Positions 54,609 to 63,177 of a DNA stretch of 64,000 nt are shown piece after piece. A model generated the notes under the pieces. It was given only the letters and a program-made list of their open reading frames with translations, was not told the DNA's origin and did no database searches. The stretch covers positions 1-64,000 of the forward strand of contig NZ_WNJZ01000014.1 of assembly GCF_024433635.1 (NCBI RefSeq), given 5' to 3'. Position numbers and translations under genes: made by a program. Source of the DNA: Ruminococcus sp. zg-924. GTDB lineage: Bacteria; Bacillota; Clostridia; Oscillospirales; Acutalibacteraceae. Within the stretch, counting starts at the first letter, position 1; each line of letters starts with the position of its first letter.

Positions 54609-54695
54609 AAAACCGCACATTTCTCGTAGTTGTGTCTTGCTTATTTCTCTATCGAGCAGTAACTTAAATAACGGTTTGTATGATACAAATTTCAT
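54609..54695 (-). pseudogene. N-terminal fragment of an Xre-family regulator
   Basis: MKFVSYKPLFKLLLDREISK then TQLREMCGF is the start of a common small Xre regulator (Y-KPL-KLL-DR..KT.LRE). Homology stops at about 54609, where the NCS2 fragment begins, so two unrelated genes were joined by deletion. Confidence 0.65.
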
Positions 54696-54725
54696 ATTCT
54701 TCACTTCATCGATGGTATGATACAT

Positions 54726-55261
54726 ATTATTATAACTCTCTTTTCCCTGATTATCAATTAATATCGATAAAAAGTTCGATTTTTCTTACATTTTTAAATG
54801 TAAAGCAATGTTATTCATAGGCGAAATTCGATGTGCATCTCCAAGAGTATTTGAAGGCATTACAGGCAGAAAAAAGATGTTCTGCCGAAAAAAACAGAGC
54901 ATCTCAAAATCTAAATGTAGTCGGGAATTCAAAAAAAGTAAAAATCAAGTTTTTTTTGAGGATTTATTGTCATTCCCACTCAACAAGGCTTAAACAATCC
55001 CGTTTAGGAATTGTTATCCGCCATATCTGTGTGTCTTTTGATTATTTGAATTATCCATATTATACAGCCTATATACCCTCCTGTTATCATTTTGTTATCG
55101 CTATTGATAACAGGAGTCGTTTCGCTGTGGATAAATCACCATCGGTGACAAGCAATATTATAAACTATTTTGCTTAGATTTTCAATGAATTTCAGAAATA
55201 TAGAATGGGAGATTTTATATCCTGCTTCAATAAATCAAAATGCCATATACCTGATCGATGT
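54726..55261. other. Gene-free stretch containing a third end-like sequence (copy C)
   Basis: No gene recognised. From about 54972 (ATTCCCACT) to 55185 it resembles repeats A and B only at its borders: the ATTCCCACT start, and the end ATTATAAACTATTTTGCTTAGATTTTCAA, split here as ATTATAAAC and ATTTTGCTTAGATTTTCAA, nearly identical to 53075-53103. On the minus strand the border reads GAGTGGGAATGA. A perfect CTCCTGTTATC/GATAACAGGAG inverted repeat lies at 55078-55109. Confidence 0.5.
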
Positions 55262-56110
55262 TCAAAAATTAGTCTGCATAAAAGATTTTACTTTCTTCCC
55301 ATCGGCATACCCTTTCTCGTAAAGGCGCTGCATATCTGTAGGGTTACGAGATAGGGTGCTGACGCCGCAAGTATCATCCGGCGCAACGATCAGCGCTTTC
55401 CCTTGTTTTGCATATTCCTGTGCCAGCGCAACGCCTGCATTGTATCGGTTTGCTCTCTGGCGCAGTTTTTCCGCTGCGTTGGGATATTTTTTGCGGATTC
55501 GGGCAGCCAGCTTCTCGTCCTGTTCAGAGGTCCGAAGGACATTCTCCGGCTTTGTCAGCAATACAACGACCCGGTCACACCCGGAATCGAAAGCCTTTTC
55601 TACAGGAATCGGGTCGCCGAGCGCCCCGTCATAATAGGGCGTCCCCTGAACAAAATAGGGTTTGCAGATGAAAGGAATGGATGAGGACGCCTTAAATACA
55701 TCGTATTCGTCCTGTCGTATATCCTGTTTATCAAAATACTTTGCGTCTCCCGTCACGGCGTTTGCGGCTACAACAATAAACTCCATCGGGTTCTCTCTTA
55801 TGGCGATATAATCAAGAGGATTCTCTCCGTCGTGATTGCTGAGCGTGCCGTAGACATAGTCCATGTCAATAAAAGACCTTTTCCGAATGAAATTTCGCAA
55901 GCTTGCATATTGCTTTCTGAGACCGTATTCCGTATAAAACTGATAGTTACGTCCTCTCTGACCGGCAATGAAGGACGCTAAATTTGCGCTTCCGGCGGAA
56001 ATGCCGATTCCAAGATCGAACCGGATATTTTCATCTAAACAGTAATCCAATACACCGCAGGCGTAAATTCCTCGGAATCCACCTCCTGCATCGATAACAC
56101 CAATTTTCAT
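55262..56110 (-). CDS. Patatin-like phospholipase
   Basis: 282 residues. Patatin fold with oxyanion GGGFRG at residues 9-14, nucleophile GISAGS near residue 37-42 and the Asp of the dyad in DGALGDPIP near residue 160. Similar to bacterial YjjU/RssA-type acyl hydrolases. Cytosolic; it likely cleaves phospholipid acyl chains. Single gene between mobile debris and the redox operon. Confidence 0.92.
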   Translation of the reverse strand: MKIGVIDAGGGFRGIYACGVLDYCLDENIRFDLGIGISAGSANLASFIAGQRGRNYQFYTEYGLRKQYASLRNFIRKRSFIDMDYVYGTLSNHDGENPLDYIAIRENPMEFIVVAANAVTGDAKYFDKQDIRQDEYDVFKASSSIPFICKPYFVQGTPYYDGALGDPIPVEKAFDSGCDRVVVLLTKPENVLRTSEQDEKLAARIRKKYPNAAEKLRQRANRYNAGVALAQEYAKQGKALIVAPDDTCGVSTLSRNPTDMQRLYEKGYADGKKVKSFMQTNF

Positions 56111-56199
56111 AAAATAATCACCTTATCTCATCTTCATAGGAAATATTGCCGGCGAAATCCGTCATGATTTGTATTTTACGCAATACTCCCATACTCTCT

Positions 56200-56946
56200 T
56201 TACAAAAACAGCTCATTCTCTTTTCTGACTGAGCAGGCTTTTTTGATAGCAAGCGCCGCAACAGATACCATCATACCGTTGACTTTCCTTGCATTTTTCG
56301 GACACTGTTTCATGCAGCGCATACACGAGATACAAGCTTTGGAGTCCGCCGTAAAGTTCACTGGATCAATGGCATGCACAGGGCAAGTTTCGGCACACGC
56401 TCCGCATTTCACGCAGGATTTATCCGGCTTCGGAACAAGTCCTGCGCCGCCAGCCTTTTTATAGGGGCGATTCCCCGGTATGGCGGAGACAATCCCCGCT
56501 TTATCTGCAATTTGATTGGCATAATCCGTTAGCTGTTTTTGATCTGTCGCATCTGGTCTGCCCGCAGCATACTGCGGCATAATGGAATGCTCAGCAACAG
56601 CGGCGATTGCCGCAACCACCTGAAAACCGCACTCCTTTGCTGTGTCTTCCATCTCCACAAGCGTATCTTCATAAGCACGGTTTCCATATACGCAGACAAG
56701 CGTACATTTTGCTCCGTTCCCGGCAATCTGTTTCAAACGACTGATCGCTACAGCGGGCGCACGTCCGCCAAAGGAAGGCATAGCAACTAGAACCATATCC
56801 TGCTCTGTGATTTTACATTTAGAAAAGTCTGCCTTTGCATCGCTCAAATCAATTATTGCAGGTTTTTCGCTCCACTGCTTTCCAATGATATGGGCGACTT
56901 TTTCAGTACCTCCTGTGGGGCTGAATACGATCTCTACTACGTTCAT
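56200..56946 (-). CDS. EFR1-family ferredoxin (flavodoxin-like domain plus 2[4Fe-4S])
   Basis: 248 residues. Residues 1-150 are flavodoxin-like (EIVFSPTGGTEKVAHIIG is the FMN phosphate loop). Residues about 175-235 carry two 4Fe-4S motifs (CVKCGACAETCP and CISCMRCMKQCP). It can carry electrons between flavin and iron-sulfur partners. It is third in the operon with Rrf2 and nitroreductase genes. Confidence 0.9.
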   Translation of the reverse strand: MNVVEIVFSPTGGTEKVAHIIGKQWSEKPAIIDLSDAKADFSKCKITEQDMVLVAMPSFGGRAPAVAISRLKQIAGNGAKCTLVCVYGNRAYEDTLVEMEDTAKECGFQVVAAIAAVAEHSIMPQYAAGRPDATDQKQLTDYANQIADKAGIVSAIPGNRPYKKAGGAGLVPKPDKSCVKCGACAETCPVHAIDPVNFTADSKACISCMRCMKQCPKNARKVNGMMVSVAALAIKKACSVRKENELFL

Positions 56947-56983
56947 AAGAAAATCCTCCTGTATGTGATTTCTGATTTTAATA

Positions 56984-57412
56984 TTAACTTTCCGATTCTG
57001 ATCTTTTGCGAATCCCGGCGGTACAGTCAGCTAATGTTTTGTTTGCAAGCGCGTGGGCAAAAGCATCTTCCATTTCCGCAAACAATCCGGTCAAAACCGG
57101 CTTTATGTGACGTCCGACGATACATTTATCGTTGGGATTTTGATGCAGGTCAAACAGGCTGGGGCGTTCCGTTTCATTCACAGCTTGATAGATTTTGAGA
57201 AGCGTCAAATCTTCGGATCTCGGCTTTAATGAAAATCCGCTGACGCCGCGATGACTTTCAATAATATCTTTTTTCTTAAGCAAGCCGAGGATTTTACGAA
57301 TATAGCTGGCATTTGTACCAACGCTCCCGGCAATATCCTCAGATGTGAGCGGTTTATCTGATTCTGCAATCAAAACCAGCGTATGAATCGCAGAAGAAAA
57401 TTTGTTATCCAT
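56984..57412 (-). CDS. Rrf2 family transcriptional regulator
   Basis: 142 residues. Winged helix of the Rrf2 type (LTSEDIAGSVGTNASYIRKI then LLKKKDIIESHRGVSGF). A single Cys (KCIVGRH) lies where IscR/NsrR-type proteins carry their cluster ligands, so a full 3-Cys iron-sulfur site is not evident. It shares bases with the nitroreductase stop and probably controls the operon. Confidence 0.9.
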   Translation of the reverse strand: MDNKFSSAIHTLVLIAESDKPLTSEDIAGSVGTNASYIRKILGLLKKKDIIESHRGVSGFSLKPRSEDLTLLKIYQAVNETERPSLFDLHQNPNDKCIVGRHIKPVLTGLFAEMEDAFAHALANKTLADCTAGIRKRSESES

Positions 57413-58233
57413 CAGTGCTTCACCTCATAGGTTACGATATACTCTATCGAATCGTCTGTTGCAAATCCATAATCGCCTACAGCAAAACTCCCACTGATCC
57501 CGCTTTCTTTCAGCGTCAGATCAAAATGGGCAAGCGCAATCCCTACATCCACTTTCTGAATATCTCCAAGTGGATTGTTTGACATTGCTTTTGTCTTTTT
57601 CTCGTAGAAATGCACCTTGTCGCCGCACACTATGGCTCGCCAAGGCTGCTTGTTTCCGGCAGAAGGTGCAAGCCGCGCCATTTCAAGCGCATCCTGGAAC
57701 AGTCCAGCGTGCTCTGGGATTAAACCTTGAGCAAAAGAATTCTCAAAAAAGAGCGTATCAAAGGGCAGGCGTTCATCTGCCTTGATTCCTTTGCGCATCA
57801 GCTTTTCACGAACAGACTGCCTATCTGCAGGGTATCCTATAGGGCTTGCAACAGGCATGACCTCTGTGTCCTTGACTTCCATCGCTTTCTCAAATGCGCT
57901 GCGGCTGATTGTCGCCGCCAACATAACAGTACCGATACCAAGCGACTCTGCAAACAAACAGAATGTTTCAAAGCTATACCCATAGGCAATTTCCGATTGC
58001 GGAATGTGGCTGACCTTAGCGGCAACATATTTCTCTGTCCCGACGATCACGGGGCTGGAGAGATTGTACTCTTTTGCGTCAAGGAAACGAAACTCTACCG
58101 GAACGCCAAAGGGATTATTGAGTGTTTTGAGGAACTCATCCAGCTTCTGCCTGTCATCAGAACGAAGTGTCTCCCCGCTGAAGGTTCGTACACTTTTTCT
58201 TCTGCGGATAATCTCCTTCACTGAAGTAGCCAC
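57412..58233 (-). CDS. Nitroreductase family protein
   Basis: 273 residues. FMN-binding nitroreductase fold: RRRKSVRTFSGE at the start and LAPSAGNKQPWRAIV near residue 190, an internally duplicated layout found in Clostridia. It reduces nitro or quinone compounds with NAD(P)H or the adjacent ferredoxin. The start is GTG 58233 with GGGGGTG upstream. First gene of the operon. Confidence 0.88.
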   Translation of the reverse strand: MATSVKEIIRRRKSVRTFSGETLRSDDRQKLDEFLKTLNNPFGVPVEFRFLDAKEYNLSSPVIVGTEKYVAAKVSHIPQSEIAYGYSFETFCLFAESLGIGTVMLAATISRSAFEKAMEVKDTEVMPVASPIGYPADRQSVREKLMRKGIKADERLPFDTLFFENSFAQGLIPEHAGLFQDALEMARLAPSAGNKQPWRAIVCGDKVHFYEKKTKAMSNNPLGDIQKVDVGIALAHFDLTLKESGISGSFAVGDYGFATDDSIEYIVTYEVKH

Positions 58234-58257
58234 AACATCACCCCCTAATTAGTATAA

Positions 58258-58303
58258 GTATCTGATACAAGTACATTATACTCTTTTGTTGATCATTTGT
58301 CAA
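58258..58303 (-). promoter_or_regulatory. Consensus promoter of the nitroreductase operon with a candidate Rrf2 operator
   Basis: On the minus strand TTGACA (58298-58303), 17-base spacer, TATAAT (58275-58280). Immediately downstream, GTATC-A-GATAC (58258-58268) is a perfect 5-1-5 palindrome at the likely start of transcription, where the operon's Rrf2 protein could bind. Confidence 0.8.
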
Positions 58304-58337
58304 TGGGTTTACCGATTCTGGAATTATTTTATCAGCG

Positions 58338-58469
58338 TCAATTATTGAAGCGTATTTCCATTTTTATAACGAAGAGCGGCTGAATCAAAAACTGAACATG
58401 AAAACTCCGTGTCAATTTGAAACGGAATATCATAAACACTGCTATAATAAGAAATGTCACAACCTTTGA
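58338..58469 (+). pseudogene. IS3-family transposase C-terminal fragment
   Basis: 44 codons ending at TGA 58467-58469: EAYFHFYNEERLNQKLNMKT then PCQFETEY is the C-terminal part of an OrfB transposase. It differs from the copy at the window start. The rest of the element is gone; the fragment lies just outside the tnpV end of the mobilizable element. Confidence 0.72.
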
Positions 58470-58532
58470 CCCCGTAAAATGTGAATTCAAAGGTTGAGAC
58501 CTTTCCAGATTTCTCACTGCCGCCAATATGCT

Positions 58533-58910
58533 TTAATTGCAAATCAAATCATTAGTGACCACCTCCGTTGCTGCTTCTCGGATAGTGTTCATTTTACCTA
58601 CCCACAGCTTTTGATTTCCTGCCTTTAACTTTTCGCTAATGCCCTCACGTTCAGCCATCTGTTTTACCAGCCGAGAGAACATTTCCTCTGCCTGTCTGTC
58701 AATATCGGCAAGGTAGCTGTTCAGCTTTCCGCTTGTCAGCAAATTGGAGTAGAGCAGGCGTTTATGCTGTCGGATATACCGCAAATGCCGCTGTCCCCAA
58801 ATGCCGATTGGCTGTTCTTCTTCGGGCGGTAGTGCAAGGTCAGGCAAATAGTAATCTCCCTGCAAGGTGTAGCTGATACCGGTTTTTTTGTCTGTGATGT
58901 GCTTGTTCAT
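58533..58910 (-). CDS. tnpV: Transposon-encoded protein TnpV
   Basis: 125 residues, matching the TnpV family of clostridial mobilizable transposons: an N-terminal TYxxxGDYYLPDL-like segment and a helical C-terminal part ending NTIREAATEVV. The function is not established; it is carried with TnpX- or Int-type elements. It closes the mobilization operon, 9 bases after mobV. Confidence 0.88.
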   Translation of the reverse strand: MNKHITDKKTGISYTLQGDYYLPDLALPPEEEQPIGIWGQRHLRYIRQHKRLLYSNLLTSGKLNSYLADIDRQAEEMFSRLVKQMAEREGISEKLKAGNQKLWVGKMNTIREAATEVVTNDLICN

Positions 58911-58919
58911 CGTGGTTTC

Positions 58920-60089
58920 CTACCTTTCATTTTGAATATTTCTAAAGCGTTTATCACGCTGTTTAGACTGCCTTGCCTGCTCCAACAGGCTGTCGATCTG
59001 CTTACTGCCGAACACCTTTCGGAGCAGCTTGTAATCCCGATTTTCGCTTCGCAGATTGTCATTTTCTCCTTTAAGGCGGTCATTGATTTTACTCAGCGTT
59101 TCGTTCTCACGGTAGAGATTTGCGTTGGTGACATTGAGCCGGTGATAGCTGTCCCACGCATCAAAGCACCGTGCAAGAACACGCTTGACGAGAAATTTAA
59201 GCTTCTTTATTAGCGGCTCGGCGACCTTTGTTTTGTAGCTTTTAGCAGACATCAATCCCTGCGGTTCAGGTAACTGAAAGGCGGCGTTGGTATCCAAAGC
59301 CTGTTCCACCTTTTGCAGTTCCGCAAGACCTTTGCTGAAGTTATCTACCCTTGCCGAAAGGCTTTTTACCACGTCCTGTTTCGCTGCAATCTGTGCTTCA
59401 AGCGCCTCGATCTCTTTTGACCGTTCTTGTACTTTGTAGTCCAGAACATCAAGATGTTTTTCGTGTGTGCCTTTGCGTTCCCACTCGATACCGTACCGTT
59501 CCATTACGGCAGCAAGCTGTTCTTTTTCGGACTGTATCCATTGGTTCCATTCTGTTGCGCCACGAGTTCCGCCCTTAAATCCCTGTGCGGCAAGCGCCTG
59601 TTTCAGCGACACACGGGTGCCCAATCCTCGCTTGCTTCCGGTGGTAAAAGGCACAAAATCAATGTGCAAATGCGGCGTCGCTTCGTCCATATGGAGATGA
59701 GCAGAGAACACACAGAGGTTTGGATTTCTCGCTTGAAAACCTTGATAATATTCATCGAGTATCTTTTGGGCGAGCAATCCGTTTTCACTTTGGGCATTCA
59801 TATCCTCAAGATTTCCTATCTGCAAAATGATCTCGTGAAAGGGCTTTTCCTGCTTGCTTGACCGTATCTTTTCATAGTAATCGTCAATCCGTCTGTCGGC
59901 TCTTGTCTGCTTATCGTTGTAGCGTTTCAGGGCTTCGTCAAACAGTTCGTGATAGATCTTTTTAACGCTTCGGTTGCAGTAACTTATATTGAGATGGGTG
60001 CGCTCGGGATCAACATTTTCTGCTATGAATAGGCGGCTGTTATGGTTAATCGACCCTTTTCCGACCATTGCGCTGATCGTTCTTTTCAA
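58920..60089 (-). CDS. mobV: MobV/Pre family relaxase (plasmid recombination/mobilization protein)
   Basis: 389 residues. The N-terminal relaxase domain has NHNSRLFIAENVDPERTHLN and the metal-binding HLHMDEATPHLHIDFVP three-His motif; the C-terminal half is coiled coil. It nicks oriT and pilots single-stranded DNA using a helper conjugation system. The start is placed at TTG 60089 (KRTISAMVGKG), which matches the family N-terminus and has AAGGAAG upstream; the open frame extends 19 codons further into the inverted-repeat zone. Confidence 0.93.
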   Translation of the reverse strand: MKRTISAMVGKGSINHNSRLFIAENVDPERTHLNISYCNRSVKKIYHELFDEALKRYNDKQTRADRRIDDYYEKIRSSKQEKPFHEIILQIGNLEDMNAQSENGLLAQKILDEYYQGFQARNPNLCVFSAHLHMDEATPHLHIDFVPFTTGSKRGLGTRVSLKQALAAQGFKGGTRGATEWNQWIQSEKEQLAAVMERYGIEWERKGTHEKHLDVLDYKVQERSKEIEALEAQIAAKQDVVKSLSARVDNFSKGLAELQKVEQALDTNAAFQLPEPQGLMSAKSYKTKVAEPLIKKLKFLVKRVLARCFDAWDSYHRLNVTNANLYRENETLSKINDRLKGENDNLRSENRDYKLLRKVFGSKQIDSLLEQARQSKQRDKRFRNIQNER

Positions 60090-60382
60090 ATTATCACTTC
60101 CTTTTCCTTTCGCCGCTTTAGCGGCGGGTTTTGTTACTTTTGTCAAAAGTAACGCAAAAGCACTTTTGACAGCCTTTGGCCATCAAAAGCTGCTGTTGCG
60201 CCCTACGGGGTGGTGTGGGGCGTTGCCCCGTTGTCTGCGGACAACTCCCCAGCAGGACTGCCCTTTGAAAAGGGCACCCTGCACCCCGCCTAAACTTTAT
60301 TCGTGACGGTACGTGTCGATGGTGACGGTGATTTTGATATCACCGCCGCCCCCTAAAACATCGACACGACCGTCACGCATCG
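60090..60382. promoter_or_regulatory. Inverted-repeat-rich zone upstream of mobV, candidate oriT
   Basis: Contains CGCCGC/GCGGCG (60111-60126), GTTACTTTT/AAAAGTAAC (60133-60153), and a large structure at 60303-60376: GTGACGGT-A-CGTGTCGATG pairs with CATCGACACG-ACCGTCAC as an 18-bp stem with one bulged A, enclosing a second 6-bp stem (CGGTGA/TCACCG, 60326-60345). Relaxase genes of this family usually follow their oriT. The 60303-60376 stem is also 7 bases past the repA stop, so a terminator or replication-origin role is possible. Confidence 0.6.
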
Positions 60383-61465
60383 TCACGCCTGCACAAGCTG
60401 AAAGCTCACCTTGCGCCCGTCGTGACTGCGGCTGTTCTCATAGCGGATACCGTACTCATTGAACAGCCGCCCTGCGTTGACATTCAGTTTCTTTGTGAGA
60501 GCGTTAGGCTGAATGTCAATCGCAAGCAGAGCCACAAGCTCTGTGGGCGTACCCTGCCATTGTGGTAGATCAGCATTGATATGCTTTGCGATTTCTTCAA
60601 GCAAAGGTTCGGGCGGCTCTTTCCACAATTCCGTTTCTGCTTTTTCCAATTCCCATATCAGGCGTTCAGGATTGCGGGAAAGATATAGCTTTTGGTCTTG
60701 CTGATCTCTGCCAGATATTTCAAGCGTGGCGGCATTGCTTGTGCGCTTTTCCTTTTGGAGCAGAAACGCTCCGTCTGCCGCACCGAGCAAACCATTTGTT
60801 CCCGAAATCATATCAAACTTATCATCCGACTGCTGCTTGCGTGTATGGTGTACGAGCAGTAAACAGATATTGTGCGTATCAGCAAATTCTTTCAAGTGGG
60901 CGATGATCTGATAGTCATTTGCGTAGCTGTAATTATCACCGCCGACCTCTCGCACCTTTTGAAGTGTGTCAATGATAATCAGCTTTGTGTCGGGGTGATC
61001 TTTCATAAAGCCTTGTAGCTGATCGTCCAAGCCGCTGTCAAGATTACCTGCCGAAACAGAGAAGAACAGATCTTCCGCACCCTCTGTGTCGAACATACGG
61101 TACAGCCGTTCCTGTAAGCGGCGGTAATCATCCTCAAGCGCAAGATACAGCACAGTGCTTTTGCGGACGGGATAATCCCACAACGGTGTGCCGGTGCTGA
61201 TATGATAGGCAAGCTGCGCCATCAGGAAACTTTTGCCAAGCTTCGGTGCTCCGACAAAGAGATAGACACCGGGGTAAAGCAAGCCGTCGATCAGCGGCGG
61301 CTTGCTTTGGTACACGGTGTCATACAATTCGCTCATAGAAATTGCTTCAAGAGGATTGATTTTTCCGTTCTTTTCGGTTATACTATTGTCAGATACATTG
61401 GGTGACTGCCTTACATCTGCGCCAACAGATGTGCTTCGGGCAGTCATTTCTTTTTGTTCATTCAT
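60383..61465 (-). CDS. RepA-like AAA/RecA-fold ATPase (helicase loader or replicative helicase)
   Basis: 360 residues. A RecA-like core (AAA_25 type) with Walker A GAPKLGKS near residue 72-79, Walker B KLIIIDTLQ near 150 and LLLVHHTRK; a small C-terminal winged-helix-like domain. Such proteins act as hexameric helicases in replication of plasmids and integrative elements. It overlaps the MobC-like gene by 8 bases. Confidence 0.85.
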   Translation of the reverse strand: MNEQKEMTARSTSVGADVRQSPNVSDNSITEKNGKINPLEAISMSELYDTVYQSKPPLIDGLLYPGVYLFVGAPKLGKSFLMAQLAYHISTGTPLWDYPVRKSTVLYLALEDDYRRLQERLYRMFDTEGAEDLFFSVSAGNLDSGLDDQLQGFMKDHPDTKLIIIDTLQKVREVGGDNYSYANDYQIIAHLKEFADTHNICLLLVHHTRKQQSDDKFDMISGTNGLLGAADGAFLLQKEKRTSNAATLEISGRDQQDQKLYLSRNPERLIWELEKAETELWKEPPEPLLEEIAKHINADLPQWQGTPTELVALLAIDIQPNALTKKLNVNAGRLFNEYGIRYENSRSHDGRKVSFQLVQA

Positions 61466-61790
61466 TCTGTTCCTCTCCTTTCATCTCTCCGAGGATAACG
61501 GAGATCAGTTCGATTGTATCGAGGAGTTCATCGTTCACACTGCTGCCTGCTTCAATCCTCTCTAACTCAGCGAGAACGGCGGCAAGCTGATTGCGGAGTG
61601 CCTTATAGACTCTCGGATTGCCCTGCACGACTACATCACGACAAAGGAGCCGTCTTGTGATATAGTCCTGTTTGGTAAGACCCGAAAGCCGAACAGCGGT
61701 TTCGATTTGTTCATTTTCTTCGGGCGATACCCGAAAACCAATCGTCTTATTTCTCCAACGGTTGTGGTTATCACGGTTTTTTGCAGACAT
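61458..61790 (-). CDS. MobC-like ribbon-helix-helix mobilization accessory protein
   Basis: 110 residues. The N-terminal RNKTIGFRVSPEENEQIETA is a ribbon-helix-helix DNA-binding region, followed by a helical C-terminus, as in MobC/relaxosome accessory proteins. It should help the relaxase at oriT. Its stop-start overlap with repA and its 1-base overlap with the integrase show tight coupling. Confidence 0.8.
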   Translation of the reverse strand: MSAKNRDNHNRWRNKTIGFRVSPEENEQIETAVRLSGLTKQDYITRRLLCRDVVVQGNPRVYKALRNQLAAVLAELERIEAGSSVNDELLDTIELISVILGEMKGEEQNE

Positions 61791-62866
61791 TAGATTTCCA
61801 TCCTTTCATACTCTAATTTCTTTGCCATCTCAATTTGTTTTGACGGGAACAGGTGTGCATAGCGATAGGTGATCTCAATGCTTTCGTGACCTACACGGTC
61901 AGCGATTGCCACCGCCGAAAATCCCATATCAATCAGTAGGGATATATGGCTGTGTCGTAAATCGTGAATTCTTATGCGTTTTACGCCTGCGGCTTTCGCC
62001 CCTCTGTCCATTTCACGGTGCAGATAGCTTTTTGTTATGGTGAAAATGCGGTCTTTTTTCTTCAGCCCGTACAGCATACCGAGGTAGTCCTGCATTTCAT
62101 CAGAAAGGAACTTCGGCATTTTGATTGTACGGATGCTCTTTTTGGTTTTCGGCGTGGTAATCACATCTTCACCATGCAGCCGCTGATAAGACTTGTTGAT
62201 CCGAACAGTTTCCTTTTCAAAGTCGAAATCTGCGGCGGTAAGCGCCAATAGTTCGCCCTCACGGATACCGCACCAGTAGAGCATTTCAAAGGCATAAAAG
62301 GAAGTCGGTTTGTCCATCATTTCATCGGCAAAGCGTTTATACTCGTCCTTTGTCCAAAAGCTGATGTTACCGCCCTCTTTATCGCCCATACTGCCCGCTT
62401 TTGCGGCGGGATTGGAGCGCAGGTCATAGTGTCTTACTGCGTGGTTAAAAATGGCGCTCAACTGATTGTGAACGGTTTTGAGATAGGTCTGTGAGTACGG
62501 CTGTCGCTTTTCATCCCGAAAAGCAAGCATTTCATTCTGCCAAGCAATGACATCCTTTGTGGTGATCTCGCTGATCCTCAACTTGCCGAAATACGGCAGG
62601 ATTTTTGTTTTGATAATATGATCCTTCGTGAGCCAAGTGTTTTCTTTTAGGCGGCTCTTTATATCTCTCGTATAAAGCTCCGTAAAGGCTTCAAAGGTCA
62701 TATCGAGATCAGAGGCGTTCTGCTGCTGAAAGGTGCGTTCCCATTCCTGCGCTTCCCGTTTGGTTTCAAACCCTCGCTTGCATTTCTGCTTGCGTTCTCC
62801 TTTCCAGTCCACATATCGAGCCATAACATACCAAGTGCCGTTGGTTTCATTCTTAAATACAGGCAT
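61790..62866 (-). CDS. int: Tyrosine site-specific integrase
   Basis: 358 residues. SAM-like N-terminal domain (55-150) and catalytic domain with R202 (CGIREGEL), H301-R304 (HDLRH), H327 (GHESIEITYRYAH) and the nucleophile Y336. An AP2-like arm-binding domain at the N-terminus (MPVFKNETNGTWYVMARYVD) is as in Tn916/ICE integrases. It moves the element in and out of the chromosome. Confidence 0.95.
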   Translation of the reverse strand: MPVFKNETNGTWYVMARYVDWKGERKQKCKRGFETKREAQEWERTFQQQNASDLDMTFEAFTELYTRDIKSRLKENTWLTKDHIIKTKILPYFGKLRISEITTKDVIAWQNEMLAFRDEKRQPYSQTYLKTVHNQLSAIFNHAVRHYDLRSNPAAKAGSMGDKEGGNISFWTKDEYKRFADEMMDKPTSFYAFEMLYWCGIREGELLALTAADFDFEKETVRINKSYQRLHGEDVITTPKTKKSIRTIKMPKFLSDEMQDYLGMLYGLKKKDRIFTITKSYLHREMDRGAKAAGVKRIRIHDLRHSHISLLIDMGFSAVAIADRVGHESIEITYRYAHLFPSKQIEMAKKLEYERMEI

Positions 62867-63055
62867 TTATTCTTTCTCCTTTCCTGCTCCATAGAGCCTT
62901 TCATTGAAATATTGACGGCTGATTCGCCCTGCGATTGTGATCATACCCTGTGCTTTTAGCTCGTCGTTCAGCCTTCTGATGAGCTTATAGGCATAAGGCT
63001 TTGAAACAGCAAGTTCCTTTGCTACTTCATCTGCACGAATAAATCTGTTTTCCAT
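62867..63055 (-). CDS. Excisionase-like small HTH protein
   Basis: 62 residues, winged-helix/MerR-like (RADEVAKELAVSKPYAYKLI), basic. It lies directly before the integrase, the usual place of Xis, and is the first gene after the regulated promoter at 63203-63231. It would bias integrase toward excision. Confidence 0.78.
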   Translation of the reverse strand: MENRFIRADEVAKELAVSKPYAYKLIRRLNDELKAQGMITIAGRISRQYFNERLYGAGKEKE

Positions 63056-63177
63056 AAAAATCTCCTTTCGTTTTTGTTTTTCAATACCATTTCTTTAGTG
63101 TCGGAATACTTTCTTGCCGCCTTCCGATTTGCCCGGGCGGATGTGCCATTACCGTGACACACGACGGCAATTAAGTT

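Noticed and set aside
54808-55177. Overlapping plus-strand frames in the region before the patatin gene
   Set aside because: Lys/Ser-rich translations without family signals, spanning the copy C end-like sequence; no convincing start site.
59427-59861. 144-residue plus-strand frame inside mobV
   Set aside because: Antisense to the conserved relaxase domain, low-complexity and Cys/Phe-rich; no start signal.
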